64,000 bases of DNA from CAWABB01 sp963780165 (lineage in GTDB: Bacteria > Bacteroidota > Ignavibacteria > UBA10030 > UBA6906), in NCBI GenBank assembly GCA_963780165.1, contig CAWABB010000001.1:2232001-2296000 (forward strand), given 5' to 3'. The notes beneath the pieces were generated by a model. It was not told where the DNA came from, did no database searches, and worked only from the letters and a program-made list of their open reading frames with translations. Below, one piece after another: positions 41,831 to 52,093 of this stretch. The position numbers were made by a program, and so were the translations under genes. The number at the start of each line of letters is the position of its first letter. Position 1 is the stretch's first letter.

Positions 41831-42700
41831 ATGAGTACCGCCCACAGCGCAAAGACCCACCCCCGCCAGGATTCAATCCTCATCCGGGGCTGCAGTCTTG
41901 TGTGTCGGGAGCTGGGGGATGGTGCGCCCATCATCTTCATCCACGGGACGCTTGCGGGGATGGATACGTTCCGGCGGCAACTGCTCTGGTTCGGGCAGCG
42001 GGCCCGGGCAATCGCCTACTCGCGCCGGTTCCATCCGCCAAGCGGACCTAACGGTCCGGCCGGGCCGTACATGCTTGACGATCACGCCGCCGATCTGATC
42101 GCGCTCGTCCGGGCTCTCCGCCTCACCACACCCCATCTGGTCGGTTCGTCCTACGGTGCGTACGTCGCCATCCGGGCGTGCCTCATGGAGCCCGCCCTTG
42201 CCTCGTCGCTCGTTGCCGCCGAACCGCCGATGCTGCGCCTGCTCGGGCTGACACCCGAGGGTCGTGCTGCGCTCAGGGTCTTTCGCGAGAGGGGACTCGA
42301 ACCTGCGCGGGAAGCGTTCGGCCGCGGGGATGATGACGGCGGCGTCGCGCATTTCTTCGACGGGATCCGCGGAGAGAGGGGGGCGTTTAGGGCACTGTCG
42401 AATCTGCAGCGTGCGGACCTTCTGCGGTTCGGACCGGAGCTAAGGATGGAACTGGCCTCCGACTTCGATCTCTATATGCCTCCGATCTCGCTCGAGGAGA
42501 TGAAAGCGCTGAAGGTCCCGACGTTGCTCCTCTCAGGGGAAAAGAGCCCGAGGCTCTTTCACATCATCACGGACATGGTGCGCACCGCCATCCCCGGGTC
42601 GGAGATGCGGTCGATCCCCTCTGCGGACCACAGCATCCACACCTCTGCCCCTGCCGCGTACAGCGACGCGGTGTGGGAGTTCATCTCCGCCCGAGTGTGA
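41831..42700 (+). CDS. Alpha/beta hydrolase
   Basis: 289 residues. The oxyanion segment IIFIHGTLAGMDTF, the nucleophile elbow GSSYGAY (Ser107), a cap region (~150-215) and LLLSGEKSPRLF followed by the catalytic His in SADHSIHTSAP are typical of the soluble alpha/beta hydrolase family. No signal peptide. It lies 58 bases after the serine hydrolase, so it may be the last gene of that run. Substrate unknown. Confidence 0.9.
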   Translation: MSTAHSAKTHPRQDSILIRGCSLVCRELGDGAPIIFIHGTLAGMDTFRRQLLWFGQRARAIAYSRRFHPPSGPNGPAGPYMLDDHAADLIALVRALRLTTPHLVGSSYGAYVAIRACLMEPALASSLVAAEPPMLRLLGLTPEGRAALRVFRERGLEPAREAFGRGDDDGGVAHFFDGIRGERGAFRALSNLQRADLLRFGPELRMELASDFDLYMPPISLEEMKALKVPTLLLSGEKSPRLFHIITDMVRTAIPGSEMRSIPSADHSIHTSAPAAYSDAVWEFISARV

Positions 42701-42832
42701 GTGGCAGTATCCCCGAGTCCTGCCCTGGACGCAGGGACCCCGAAGTCGTCTCCGGGCGACATCAGCCGGACGCCACAGCCTGGGGCGAGGCAACCCGGAG
42801 CATCGTGGTCCGATCCGAAGAGTTCCGAATCC

Positions 42833-45334
42833 TCAACCCCTGGCTCGAAACGCCCCGAAACCGTACCCCCTCGACCGCAAGGCGCGAATCAGATCCCCGA
42901 GGCGCGCGTAGAGTTTGTCGGTCCGTCGCGGATCGGTTCCAATATGCAGAAGCAACAACGCTCCGTTCAATCCCCTGCTTGAGGATTCCTCCACTCGCAT
43001 CATTCGAGCCATGATCGAGTCGCTGCTTGCGTACTGCGCGCCCATCTCCGGGTGCGTGTAGTCCGCATTCGTGTACGTGCCCGGCGTGAGGTTCACGAGG
43101 GTGACCCCTACCGAATCGCACCATCGCGCCACCTCCAAATTGTACCATTCGTACGGCGGCAGGAAATACGGAGCCCGCTCCTTCGTAAGCCCGAACGGCG
43201 TCATGGCGCTGTAGTTTGCAGCCAGGTCCGCGAGGAATTCCCCCCTGGTCACCAGCAAGGAATCGCGTCGCGACCAGTCGGCATACAATAGATGCCGATC
43301 GGAGTGGGGGCCAAGATAGTGGCCGTCTGCCGCAAGCGAGCGGATGAGCGGGGCGAAGGCGGGATTTCTGTAGAAGTCTCCGGTAAAGAAGAATGACGCA
43401 CGGACGGATTCCTCCTGAAGAGTCTTCCGTATGCTCTCTCCGCCGTCGGCGTATTCGTGCCCCGAGAACATCAGGTATACCACCCTGGAAATTGTGTCCA
43501 TCCTGACAATGCCGCCCTGATCGACGCGCGACGTTTGCAGCAATCGCTGTCCGTTTCCGTCCTGTTCCAGGAGTGCGAACGGGAGCGTGAGGCTCGCAGT
43601 CCCGTCCATTGTCGGTTCGTTCGTAGAGTAGTCGCCCCAGTCGTCGTGGTAGACCGCGAGATCAGACTGGAACGCACCAAACACGTCCGGCTTGCTGAGA
43701 TGGATGCCGATGAGACCGTTGAATGTCGATCCGTAGACGGGTCCGTCCACCAACCCGCCGTCGATCGGGTACCCATACACATGGGAGAGGGCCGAATGGG
43801 GATCCTTCGGGGCCGTGCCCCACGGGGGGAGTCCGACGATCATGCTGGTCCCCCATGGATTGCACCCCAGGAGCCAGTCGCGCAACGAACCCTGCATGGC
43901 CATATACGTGGAATCGATCGAGAGTTGCCCGTACAGCATGCTTTGGGCAAGCAACGCGCTCACGAGGTTGTTCGAGCACCAGATGAACGGGACTCCGAAG
44001 AGGAACGGGTTCGCGCGACCGCGGGCATACACAGTGTCGATGCCCCGTCGGAGTGACGCGATTGTGGAATCAGTTGTGCCGGGAGCGGATGTCCGGCTAT
44101 TGGCACGAGCGCGGAGAACGCGACCGTGATTCATGAATGGATACCACTGGTAGTGCCGCGCGCGGTCGGCCCCCATCCACGGCGTGAGCGGCTCGATCGC
44201 TGCATACGTCATCGCCTTCGCCTGGTAGCTGGTATCGCCCGTGAGCTCCCAGAGGGCTGCGGCGGCGAGCTCCATGTCGTCTGCCCAGCTGTCCTCCTCG
44301 TAGAAGTACGGTGCCTTGCAGGGGGCTGTCTGGCACACGCCGGGATGCTCTTCGCCGAACGCGAAAGCTGTCACCGCGCGTTCGTGGAGGAGGCGTGCGG
44401 CATCCGGATCCGACCCGGCGAACACGAGCGCGGCGAGGGCGAATGCGGAAGCGAACTTTCCTGCAGTCGAGGCGACCCCGGTGGTGCGGTTCTTGAACTC
44501 GAAGATCCCCTGCGGCTCGCCGTTGACAAAGTACACGGGGCGTTCCCGCCCGCGGCCGTAGTCGACGGTATCCTCGGTGGGAAGGCGAAAGCCCCGATGG
44601 TCCCGGTCGTCGGCAATCTGGTTGTACATCTCGCGCGGCGCGGGGTTCATCTTCAGGAGCCACGCGATTCCCCAGCCGGCCTCGTCAAGGATGTCGGGGA
44701 CGCCGTTCGCTCCGGGTCTGCCCGACGCGTCGAATGCATCCCGAAAAACTCCGGGCGCGACCCGGTAGGCGATCAGCATCGAGACGACGGCCGTGGCCGA
44801 GGTCGTCACATACTGCAGGTAGTCCGATGCATCATGCCATCCGCCAACGACGTCGATGAACGCGGAGTCGAATCCCGGGCGGTACACGATGTATCCGTCT
44901 CGCGTATGACAGGAGTCGTTCAGGAAGGGGTTATAGCCGCACCTCTGCTGGCGCATGTAGCGAAGCAGGAAGTCCGCCGCCCCGTCGTACACATGGGGCC
45001 CGATGCGAAACGAGGGCGAGACCTCCCCGCCGGCGCGGATATAGTACGCTCCGTCGCTCGTGAACCGGGAGAAGTCAAGTCGATACGATGCGCGGAACGG
45101 TCCGTACGCTCCGCACGAGGCGATGGCGGTCGATCGCCAGACCGGATCGTGCGTGAGGGCATCGTGCAGGGCAAACTCCCCGACGTGCAGCGAGGTGTCC
45201 GACGTTCCGAGCACGGCCACTTTCGTCGAGACAGGCAGATAGCCGAGTTGATTGACGCGAATCCACGTGCCGCTCTGTGCGGTGGTGACGAGTGCCAGCG
45301 TGAGAAGCGTCGCGAGGCTGTTGGCCCTGGGCAT
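42833..45334 (-). CDS. GH9 glycoside hydrolase fused to a polysaccharide deacetylase-like domain
   Basis: 833 residues. Signal peptide, then a cellulase N-terminal Ig-like domain (IRVNQLGYLPVSTKVAVL, residues ~23-105), a GH9 (alpha/alpha)6 catalytic domain (~115-565) and a C-terminal NodB-like domain (~590-833). GH9 hallmarks: GGWHDASDYLQY (catalytic Asp pair), LGCNPWGTSMIVGLPPWG and a late Glu in STNEPTMDG. The deacetylase part has GPHSDRH (metal His pair) and APYFLPPYEWYN but replaces the usual TFDDG by FSGHEYADGG. It lacks a T9SS tail. Inferred role: attack on an acetylated beta-glucan or related polysaccharide. A single-gene minus-strand unit converging with the hydrolase gene. Confidence 0.9.
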   Translation of the reverse strand: MPRANSLATLLTLALVTTAQSGTWIRVNQLGYLPVSTKVAVLGTSDTSLHVGEFALHDALTHDPVWRSTAIASCGAYGPFRASYRLDFSRFTSDGAYYIRAGGEVSPSFRIGPHVYDGAADFLLRYMRQQRCGYNPFLNDSCHTRDGYIVYRPGFDSAFIDVVGGWHDASDYLQYVTTSATAVVSMLIAYRVAPGVFRDAFDASGRPGANGVPDILDEAGWGIAWLLKMNPAPREMYNQIADDRDHRGFRLPTEDTVDYGRGRERPVYFVNGEPQGIFEFKNRTTGVASTAGKFASAFALAALVFAGSDPDAARLLHERAVTAFAFGEEHPGVCQTAPCKAPYFYEEDSWADDMELAAAALWELTGDTSYQAKAMTYAAIEPLTPWMGADRARHYQWYPFMNHGRVLRARANSRTSAPGTTDSTIASLRRGIDTVYARGRANPFLFGVPFIWCSNNLVSALLAQSMLYGQLSIDSTYMAMQGSLRDWLLGCNPWGTSMIVGLPPWGTAPKDPHSALSHVYGYPIDGGLVDGPVYGSTFNGLIGIHLSKPDVFGAFQSDLAVYHDDWGDYSTNEPTMDGTASLTLPFALLEQDGNGQRLLQTSRVDQGGIVRMDTISRVVYLMFSGHEYADGGESIRKTLQEESVRASFFFTGDFYRNPAFAPLIRSLAADGHYLGPHSDRHLLYADWSRRDSLLVTRGEFLADLAANYSAMTPFGLTKERAPYFLPPYEWYNLEVARWCDSVGVTLVNLTPGTYTNADYTHPEMGAQYASSDSIMARMMRVEESSSRGLNGALLLLHIGTDPRRTDKLYARLGDLIRALRSRGYGFGAFRARG

Positions 45335-45568
45335 GAGAATCCTCCGTTGAGGGACAGTCTACAGGAGTGGCGCAAGAAAGGCAAGACGGGATCGCAGTAT
45401 GGGCGAGGAGACGGGGACGTTGGGTCGATGCCGCACCCCCGGGGTGCATTCTCCGAAGCAGTTAATTTCCCCCGACGCGCCGTGCTGGCCCATCCTGCGG
45501 GCAAAAACCAGCAGGAGGCGGGTTGCCGGCGAGTTTGAGCGGCAGGAGCGCGCCGTGCGGGGTGGCGC

Positions 45569-45599
45569 TTGACTCACACTCCCCGGATTGGTATCATAA
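45569..45599 (+). promoter_or_regulatory. Promoter of the lipoprotein gene
   Basis: TTGACT-N17-TATCAT (TTG-N20-TATCATAA), 28 bases before the ATG at 45628. This is the best hexamer match in the window. Confidence 0.7.
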
Positions 45600-45627
45600 A
45601 CCCTGTTCTTTTGAAAGGACCCATTGT

Positions 45628-46200
45628 ATGCGTCATGGTAGCGTCGTGTTCGCCGCGACAGTCGCGGCGCTAATTGTGCTTGCAGGATGTCAGTCCAAGA
45701 AATCAGACGCGTCGGGTTCCGGCGCGGATCTGCTGGGAAAGACCACGGGCACGGTTGCGGGCGTGAAGTGGACGGTGCCGGGTCGCTGGACCGCGCAGGC
45801 GGAACGACCGATGCGCGTTGCCACGTACACGATTCCCGCGACCGAAGGGGATCAGGAAGGTGCGGAGTGCGTCGTGTCGTTCTTCGGTTCAGGTCAGGGT
45901 GGCCCCGTGGAGATGAACATCGATCGCTGGAAAGGGCAGTTTGAGAAGCCCGAAGAGGTGGCAAGAAACTCCGCAGACGTGAACGGCGTACCGGTCACGA
46001 CCGTCGAGCTTGCCGGAACGTATCTCGCTCCCGGGGGACCGATGATGCAGTCCACCGGGAAGAAGGAGGGCGCGCGGCTCCTCGGGGCGGTCATCACCGC
46101 ACCGGAAGGGATGGTGTTCTTCAAGATGACCGGGCCGTCGAAGACGGTCGACGCGGGACGGAAGGAATTCCACGCGATGGTGAATTCGCTCAGCAAGTAG
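45628..46200 (+). CDS. Putative lipoprotein of unknown function
   Basis: 190 residues. Lipoprotein signal MRHGSVVFAATVAALIVLAGC (lipobox LAGC). The mature part (GVKWTVPGRWTAQAERPMRV, CVVSFFGSGQGGPVEMNIDRWKGQF, GVPVTTVELAGTY, PSKTVDAGRKEFHAMVNSL) looks like one compact beta domain; the pattern is shared by unnamed lipoproteins but I assign no function. AAAGGA upstream supports the start. It has its own promoter and terminator, so it is monocistronic. Confidence 0.83.
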   Translation: MRHGSVVFAATVAALIVLAGCQSKKSDASGSGADLLGKTTGTVAGVKWTVPGRWTAQAERPMRVATYTIPATEGDQEGAECVVSFFGSGQGGPVEMNIDRWKGQFEKPEEVARNSADVNGVPVTTVELAGTYLAPGGPMMQSTGKKEGARLLGAVITAPEGMVFFKMTGPSKTVDAGRKEFHAMVNSLSK

Positions 46201-46223
46201 CAGAAACAGCATCTGGGCATCTG

Positions 46224-46267
46224 AACGCCTCGTCCCCGGTCAGCGCGGGACGGGGCGTTCGTGTTTT
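46224..46267. terminator. Bidirectional terminator
   Basis: AACGCCTCGTCCC and GGGACGGGGCGTT pair over 13 positions (one T-G) around a 10-base loop, followed by GTGTTTT on the plus strand. It sits between convergent genes. Confidence 0.8.
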
Positions 46268-46278
46268 GCCGCTCGTGG

Positions 46279-46590
46279 CTACGTCACGGCCTGAGGTCGC
46301 TGCCCGGCCGCGGTGCTCGTCCGGCGCGCGAACTCGACATCCAGCGCGGTGAGCCCCCCGGCGTCGTGCGTCATGAGTTCAATCCGGACTCTGTTGTAGA
46401 CGTTCGACCACTCCGGATGATGGTTCATGGACTCCGCGATCAGCGCGACGCTCGTCATGAACCCGAACGCCTGCACGAAATCCTGGAACACAAAATCCTT
46501 GCGCAGTTTCCCTTCGACCAGCTCCCATCCGGGGATCGAGGGAAGGGTGGCGTAGATCTGATCAGGGGTGAGTTGAGTGCGGGCGGGCAT
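46279..46590 (-). CDS. phhB: 4a-hydroxytetrahydrobiopterin dehydratase (pterin carbinolamine dehydratase)
   Basis: 103 residues. The PCD/DCoH active-site pattern is intact: FVFQDFVQAFGFMTSVALIAESMNHHPEWSNVYNRV (given in pieces: ESMNHHPEW, then NRVRIELMTHD). The enzyme recycles pterin cofactor after aromatic amino acid hydroxylation; in bacteria without hydroxylase it may serve molybdopterin or other roles. The start at 46590 has GAGGAG upstream. No hydroxylase gene is near. Confidence 0.93.
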   Translation of the reverse strand: MPARTQLTPDQIYATLPSIPGWELVEGKLRKDFVFQDFVQAFGFMTSVALIAESMNHHPEWSNVYNRVRIELMTHDAGGLTALDVEFARRTSTAAGQRPQAVT

Positions 46591-46731
46591 GGCAGTCTCC
46601 TCGAGTCGTGATGATGATCTATACAGACGGCGTCGAACAATGTCAAGGCACCGTGGCGCCCCGGGTCCGGTGCATCTCACATCAGGGTTTGCTATATTGC
46701 CCCATTCTCGCACCACGTCGCGGATCCGACC

Positions 46732-47727
46732 ATGTCTTCCCCTCTGATTCTCTCAGGCGATATCGGCGGGACCAAAACCCATCTTGCGGCCTATGCCAGC
46801 AACGGCGACGATCTCATCCCGGTGTTCGAACGCACGTACCGCAGCCGTGATTTCAACGGACTTCCGGCGGTTCTCAAGGCATTGCTCGATGAGCGGCCGA
46901 TGGAGGTCACCGCCGCGGCGTTCGGAATCGCCGGTCCGATCGTCGAATACAGGAGCAAGCTGACCAACCTCGGGTGGGACGTGGACGGGCAGGAGGTGGC
47001 GGACTGCCTCAAGGTGAAGCACGTCGGCCTCCTGAATGACCTCGAGGCGATGGCGTATGGGACGCTCAGGCTGCGAGAGAACGAGCGGGTCGTACTGCAA
47101 AAAGGGAAGCGCCAGGACGGACGGACGATCGCGGTCATCGCCGCGGGCACGGGGCTCGGCGAGGCGGGCTTGCTCTGGGACGGACGCCGCTATCTTTCGA
47201 TCCCGACGGAGGGCGGACACAGCGACTTCGGTCCGCGGAACGAACTGGAGATCGAGTTGCTGCGCTTTCTGCTCGGGCGACACAAACGCGTGAGCTACGA
47301 GCGGATTGTGTGCGGACCCGGCCTGAAAAACACCTACGACTTCTTCCGCCACCGGTCGGGTCTACCGGAGCCCGACTGGCTCACCTCCGAGTTCTCCACC
47401 GGTGATCCTGCCGCGGTCATCGCGCGTGCGGGAAGCAACGGCAAGGATGCGGTCTGCAAGGAAACGCTTGACCTCTTTGTTTCGCTCTACGGAGCAGAGG
47501 CAGGAAACCTGGCGCTCAAGTTATGTTCGACGGGCGGCGTCTTCGTCGGAGGCGGTATTGCCCCGAAGCTCCTCCCGCTCATCCAGCAGGGCTCTTTCAT
47601 GCATTCGTTCGTGTTCAAGGGACGCTACCAGCCGCTGCTGGAACAGATGCCTGTGGAGGTGATCTTGAATGAGAAGGCCGGGCTCATCGGAGCGGCACAT
47701 TACGCGCAGGTCTTCGAGATGCAGTGA
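46732..47727 (+). CDS. glk: Glucokinase
   Basis: 331 residues of the Glk (non-ROK) hexokinase group. Phosphate-binding motif SGDIGGTKTHLAAY at the N-terminus, AAFGIAGPIVEYRSKLTNLGW, the catalytic base region LLNDLEAMAYG, IAAGTGLGEAGL and STEGGHSDFGPR equivalent (PTEGGHSDFGPR). It phosphorylates glucose with ATP to feed glycolysis. A TATATTGC -10-like element lies 32-39 bases before the ATG without a clear -35. The exopolyphosphatase gene follows 22 bases later. Confidence 0.95.
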   Translation: MSSPLILSGDIGGTKTHLAAYASNGDDLIPVFERTYRSRDFNGLPAVLKALLDERPMEVTAAAFGIAGPIVEYRSKLTNLGWDVDGQEVADCLKVKHVGLLNDLEAMAYGTLRLRENERVVLQKGKRQDGRTIAVIAAGTGLGEAGLLWDGRRYLSIPTEGGHSDFGPRNELEIELLRFLLGRHKRVSYERIVCGPGLKNTYDFFRHRSGLPEPDWLTSEFSTGDPAAVIARAGSNGKDAVCKETLDLFVSLYGAEAGNLALKLCSTGGVFVGGGIAPKLLPLIQQGSFMHSFVFKGRYQPLLEQMPVEVILNEKAGLIGAAHYAQVFEMQ

Positions 47728-47749
47728 CCCCCCGGAGGAGTCCCCCCCC

Positions 47750-49261
47750 ATGCCTACACTCGCGGCCATCGATGTTGGTTCGAACGCCATCCGGCTCGCC
47801 ATCGCCGAGGTGGATGGTAACCAGCTCATCACTGTCGTCAACCTCGTGCGGGAATCTGTCCGACTGGGGCAGGATGTCTTTACCACCTCGATGATTTCGG
47901 AAGAGACGATCGACAAGGCGGTTCAGTCGTTCAAGAACTTCCGGGAGGCGATTGACCAGGCCGGCGTACGGTGGACACGAGCCGTGGCGACGAGCGCGAT
48001 GCGGGAAGCGCTCAACCGTGACATCTTTGTCGACCGCATTGCCCAGGCATCGGGCATCGATGTCGCCACCATCACCAGCGAGGAGGAAGCGCGGTTGATC
48101 CACCTTGCCGTGGCGCAGCGGATCAGCATGCGGAACAAGGCCGCGCTGCTGGTGGATATCGGCGGCGGCAGCACGGAAGTGACGCTCGCGACCGGAGGGA
48201 ACATCCTCTCCACGGAAAGCTTCAAGATGGGCGCGGTACGGATGCTGCAGCAGCTGGAGGGGAAGAAACACGGCGAGCGACACTTCAATCAGCTCGTGCA
48301 GGAGTACGTGGACGCCACGCAGAAGCGGATCAAGCGGGAGGTCGGCAATCGCACCATCGACCTGTGCGTTGGGACGGGAGGCAACGTGGACACGATTGGG
48401 GAGCTGCGGAAGCAGATCCTTGGTAAGGATCGGGATACGGTCGTCACGCTCTCCGACCTTGACTCCCTGATCAAGCGCCTGCAGGCCCTCACGTACGAGG
48501 AGCGGGTCTCGCAGCTGCGCCTACGGCCGGACCGGGCCGACGTGATCGTGCCGGCGGCGGTGATCCTGCAGCAGATCATGAAGCAGGCGCGGGTCGACGA
48601 GGCACAGATTCCGCACGTGGGGCTGAAGGACGGGCTCCTCATCGACATGGTGCAGGAGCTGTACGGCGACAAGCGCGCCCTCAACCGCGAACAGGTGATC
48701 GCCTCCGCGACACAGCTGGGGCGGAAGTACCTGTTCGACGAGCAGCACGGGACCACCGTGGCGCGGCACGCCGTGGAGCTCTTCGATAGAACCCGCAACC
48801 TCCACAACCTCTCGCTTGAATACCGGCCTCTGCTGGAAGTGGCGGCACTTCTGCACGACATCGGCAACTTTGTGAACTCCACCGACCATCACAAGCACAC
48901 GCAGTACCTGCTGATGTCGTCGCCGATCGTGGGGCTGACCGAGGATCAGATGTCGCTCGTGTCCAATGTCGCGCGCTACCACCGGAAGTCGATGCCCAAG
49001 CCCCAGCACGACCTGTACCGGATGCTGTCGTCGAAGGACCGGGTGGTAGTGTCGAAGCTGGCGGCAATCCTCAGACTGGCCGACGCGATGGACAATGAGC
49101 ACGCGTCAAAGGTCAGCGCTTTCGAGGTGGACTACAGGCGTCCGAAATTCATGGTCCGGCTCCGGGGCGAGGGGGACCTCCTGCTCGAAAAGTGGTCGCT
49201 GATGAAGAAAGCCCAGATGTTTGAAGAAGTATTCAGCGTCCGGTTGGTGCTGGAGGAGTAG
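47750..49261 (+). CDS. Ppx/GppA exopolyphosphatase with HD domain
   Basis: 503 residues. Actin-like ATPase-fold domain with AAIDVGSNAIRLAIAEV, ALLVDIGGGSTEVTLA and VGTGGNVDTIGEL (residues ~1-305), then an HD-type helical domain with VAALLHDIGNFVNSTDHHKHTQYLL (~320-500). The family hydrolyses inorganic polyphosphate or the guanosine pentaphosphate alarmone. CGGAGGAG precedes the ATG at 47750. It is followed without a gap by a CHAD protein and then SixA, a polyphosphate-centred arrangement. Confidence 0.95.
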   Translation: MPTLAAIDVGSNAIRLAIAEVDGNQLITVVNLVRESVRLGQDVFTTSMISEETIDKAVQSFKNFREAIDQAGVRWTRAVATSAMREALNRDIFVDRIAQASGIDVATITSEEEARLIHLAVAQRISMRNKAALLVDIGGGSTEVTLATGGNILSTESFKMGAVRMLQQLEGKKHGERHFNQLVQEYVDATQKRIKREVGNRTIDLCVGTGGNVDTIGELRKQILGKDRDTVVTLSDLDSLIKRLQALTYEERVSQLRLRPDRADVIVPAAVILQQIMKQARVDEAQIPHVGLKDGLLIDMVQELYGDKRALNREQVIASATQLGRKYLFDEQHGTTVARHAVELFDRTRNLHNLSLEYRPLLEVAALLHDIGNFVNSTDHHKHTQYLLMSSPIVGLTEDQMSLVSNVARYHRKSMPKPQHDLYRMLSSKDRVVVSKLAAILRLADAMDNEHASKVSAFEVDYRRPKFMVRLRGEGDLLLEKWSLMKKAQMFEEVFSVRLVLEE

Positions 49262-50326
49262 ATGAGGCGCGCCTCATCATCGGGTCGGCGGTCGGCACCG
49301 GGATCCCGGGTCAGGGTGGTGGCTCCGGGACCGCCTGACATCGGGGCTATCCTGATCGCGTCGCTCGAGGAGCGGTGGCACACGTTTCAGATGCAGCTCC
49401 GCCGCACGCGCCGCAGGAGTACCGAGGCCTCGGTGCACGGCCTGAGAGTGTCAATGCGCCGGCTGATGGCGACCGCTGACATGATCCGCACGCTCATTCC
49501 GGACGAGGGGCTTGAGAGGACACGGCGGTCGTTGCGGAAGCACCTCAAGGCGTTCAATCGGCTGCGCGATACGCACATCCAGATCCTCGCGTTGCGCGCA
49601 CTCGCGCGGGAGTATCCACCGCTTCGTCAGCTTGGTGCGGAATTGCGCACGCGCGAGGCGAAGCTGATCCGCGCGGCGCGCGGGACCATCGCCTCGATCA
49701 AGCCGACGCAGCTGGAGCGCTCGCTGGCAGACGTGTCGGTGCGACTTGGCACGCTCCTGCATCTTCCCGGGATGGAGGGTGTTGCGACGGCGACTGTCGT
49801 CGGAGCGATGGGCGCCGCGTTTGCGCGGGCGTTTGAGTTGCGCCAGCAGGTGAACCCAGGCGACCCTTCGAGCATCCACCGTCTGAGGGTTGTGTTCAAG
49901 AGGTGCCGCTACATGATGGAGGTGCTGCAGCCGATCCTGCCCGGCGTCGACAAGCGCTTCCTGAAATCGCTGAACGCTTATCAGACGCGGATGGGTAACA
50001 TCCAGGATATGCAGGTGATCACGGCGTGCGTGAACAGCTTCACACTGAACAGCCGATACGCGCCGACGCTCTCACTCGTGCCCGTCCAGCAGCGCCTCGC
50101 AGAAATGCGGAAGCTGAGAGTCGACGAGTTCCTCGCCCGTGCGGACGAGCTGTACGCTCTCTGGGGGACGGCGGGAGTCGAGCCGCACATCCCCGCATCC
50201 CCGGTGGCCAGGCCACGCAGGACGTCACGCGCAGAGAGTGGTCCCGGCGTCGTGCGCAAAGCGCGCACGGCCGTCGCGCGGCGTCCTGCGCGTCGCAGGA
50301 TCAGGCGGCGTCCCGCGCGCCACTGA
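49262..50326 (+). CDS. CHAD domain protein
   Basis: 354 residues. A basic N-terminus, then a CHAD helical domain (~30-290) with conserved His and many Arg/Lys (EASVHGLRVSMRRLMATADM, LRKHLKAFNRLRDTHIQILALR, SSIHRLRVVFKRCRYMMEVL), and a disordered basic tail (RPARRRIRRRPARH). CHAD domains bind polyphosphate through these basic residues and target proteins to granules. The ATG directly follows the Ppx stop (TAGATG), so the two are translationally linked. Confidence 0.93.
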   Translation: MRRASSSGRRSAPGSRVRVVAPGPPDIGAILIASLEERWHTFQMQLRRTRRRSTEASVHGLRVSMRRLMATADMIRTLIPDEGLERTRRSLRKHLKAFNRLRDTHIQILALRALAREYPPLRQLGAELRTREAKLIRAARGTIASIKPTQLERSLADVSVRLGTLLHLPGMEGVATATVVGAMGAAFARAFELRQQVNPGDPSSIHRLRVVFKRCRYMMEVLQPILPGVDKRFLKSLNAYQTRMGNIQDMQVITACVNSFTLNSRYAPTLSLVPVQQRLAEMRKLRVDEFLARADELYALWGTAGVEPHIPASPVARPRRTSRAESGPGVVRKARTAVARRPARRRIRRRPARH

Positions 50327-50350
50327 CGCACCTTCACCTCAAGGGCTGCA

Positions 50351-50854
50351 ATGGAACTCTACATTCTTCGGCATGGGATTGCCGCCGAGCGCGGATCCGG
50401 GGAGTTTCCGTCGGACAGCCAGCGCCCTCTGACGCCCGATGGCATCAAGAAGTTCAGGCGGATTGTCGGCGCGATGCAATCGCTTGATCTCACGTTCGAT
50501 CTGATCCTCTCCAGCCCGTACGCACGCGCGCGGCAAACGGCGGACATCGTGGCCAAGGGCCTCGGCCTGGAGCGCGGGCTCGCGCTCTCAGCGCTGCTGG
50601 AGCCGGGGGCGGACCTGGAGGCGTTGATTGCCGATCTCGCATCACGAAGGAAGGACGCCGAACGTGTCCTCCTCGTGGGCCACGAGCCGATGCTGAGCTC
50701 GTTGATCTCATTGCTGGTGTCAGGCGAAGCCGACCTCGAGATCACGCTCAAGAAGGGCGGGCTCTGTAAGCTCGCGATCCGCACCATGTCACCGGGTCGG
50801 TGCGCCACGCTCGAGTGGCTCCTCACGCCCAAGCATCTTGCAGCCATCCGGTAG
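50351..50854 (+). CDS. sixA: SixA-type phosphohistidine phosphatase
   Basis: 167 residues. Histidine phosphatase fold with the catalytic RHG at residues 7-9 (MELYILRHGIAAERG), LILSSPYARARQTADIVAKGL and VLLVGHEPMLSSLISLLV carrying the second His. SixA removes phosphate from histidine of phosphotransfer domains. It lies 24 bases after the CHAD gene. SixA next to CHAD and Ppx is a recurrent association, though the biochemical link is not established. Confidence 0.93.
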   Translation: MELYILRHGIAAERGSGEFPSDSQRPLTPDGIKKFRRIVGAMQSLDLTFDLILSSPYARARQTADIVAKGLGLERGLALSALLEPGADLEALIADLASRRKDAERVLLVGHEPMLSSLISLLVSGEADLEITLKKGGLCKLAIRTMSPGRCATLEWLLTPKHLAAIR

Positions 50855-50963
50855 GGTCGCGACGTCTGCGCCAGGTCGCCGCGTTGCATCCCGACCCTTC
50901 GCCTGGCCCCATACAACCCCCGCTTCAGTCGCGCGCCTGCACCCCAGCTCACGTCCGGTTTCA

Positions 50964-50994
50964 TTGATTTTCCTGGCCAACTTTCGTACTATAC
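50964..50994 (+). promoter_or_regulatory. Promoter of the MoxR/Bat operon
   Basis: TTG-N20-TACTATAC in an AT-rich patch, about 53 bases before the MoxR start. There is no terminator between SixA and this point, so some read-through is possible. Confidence 0.6.
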
Positions 50995-51046
50995 AAATCA
51001 AGCAAATTTTCGCGATTCCACTTCGAACTGACGCGCTGGAGGCAGA

Positions 51047-52036
<990 letters not shown>

Positions 52037-52093
52037 GAGGGAGCGAGGCAAGGGAAGAAGGAACAGGGACGAGGGACGCACGCCCGGGACCGC

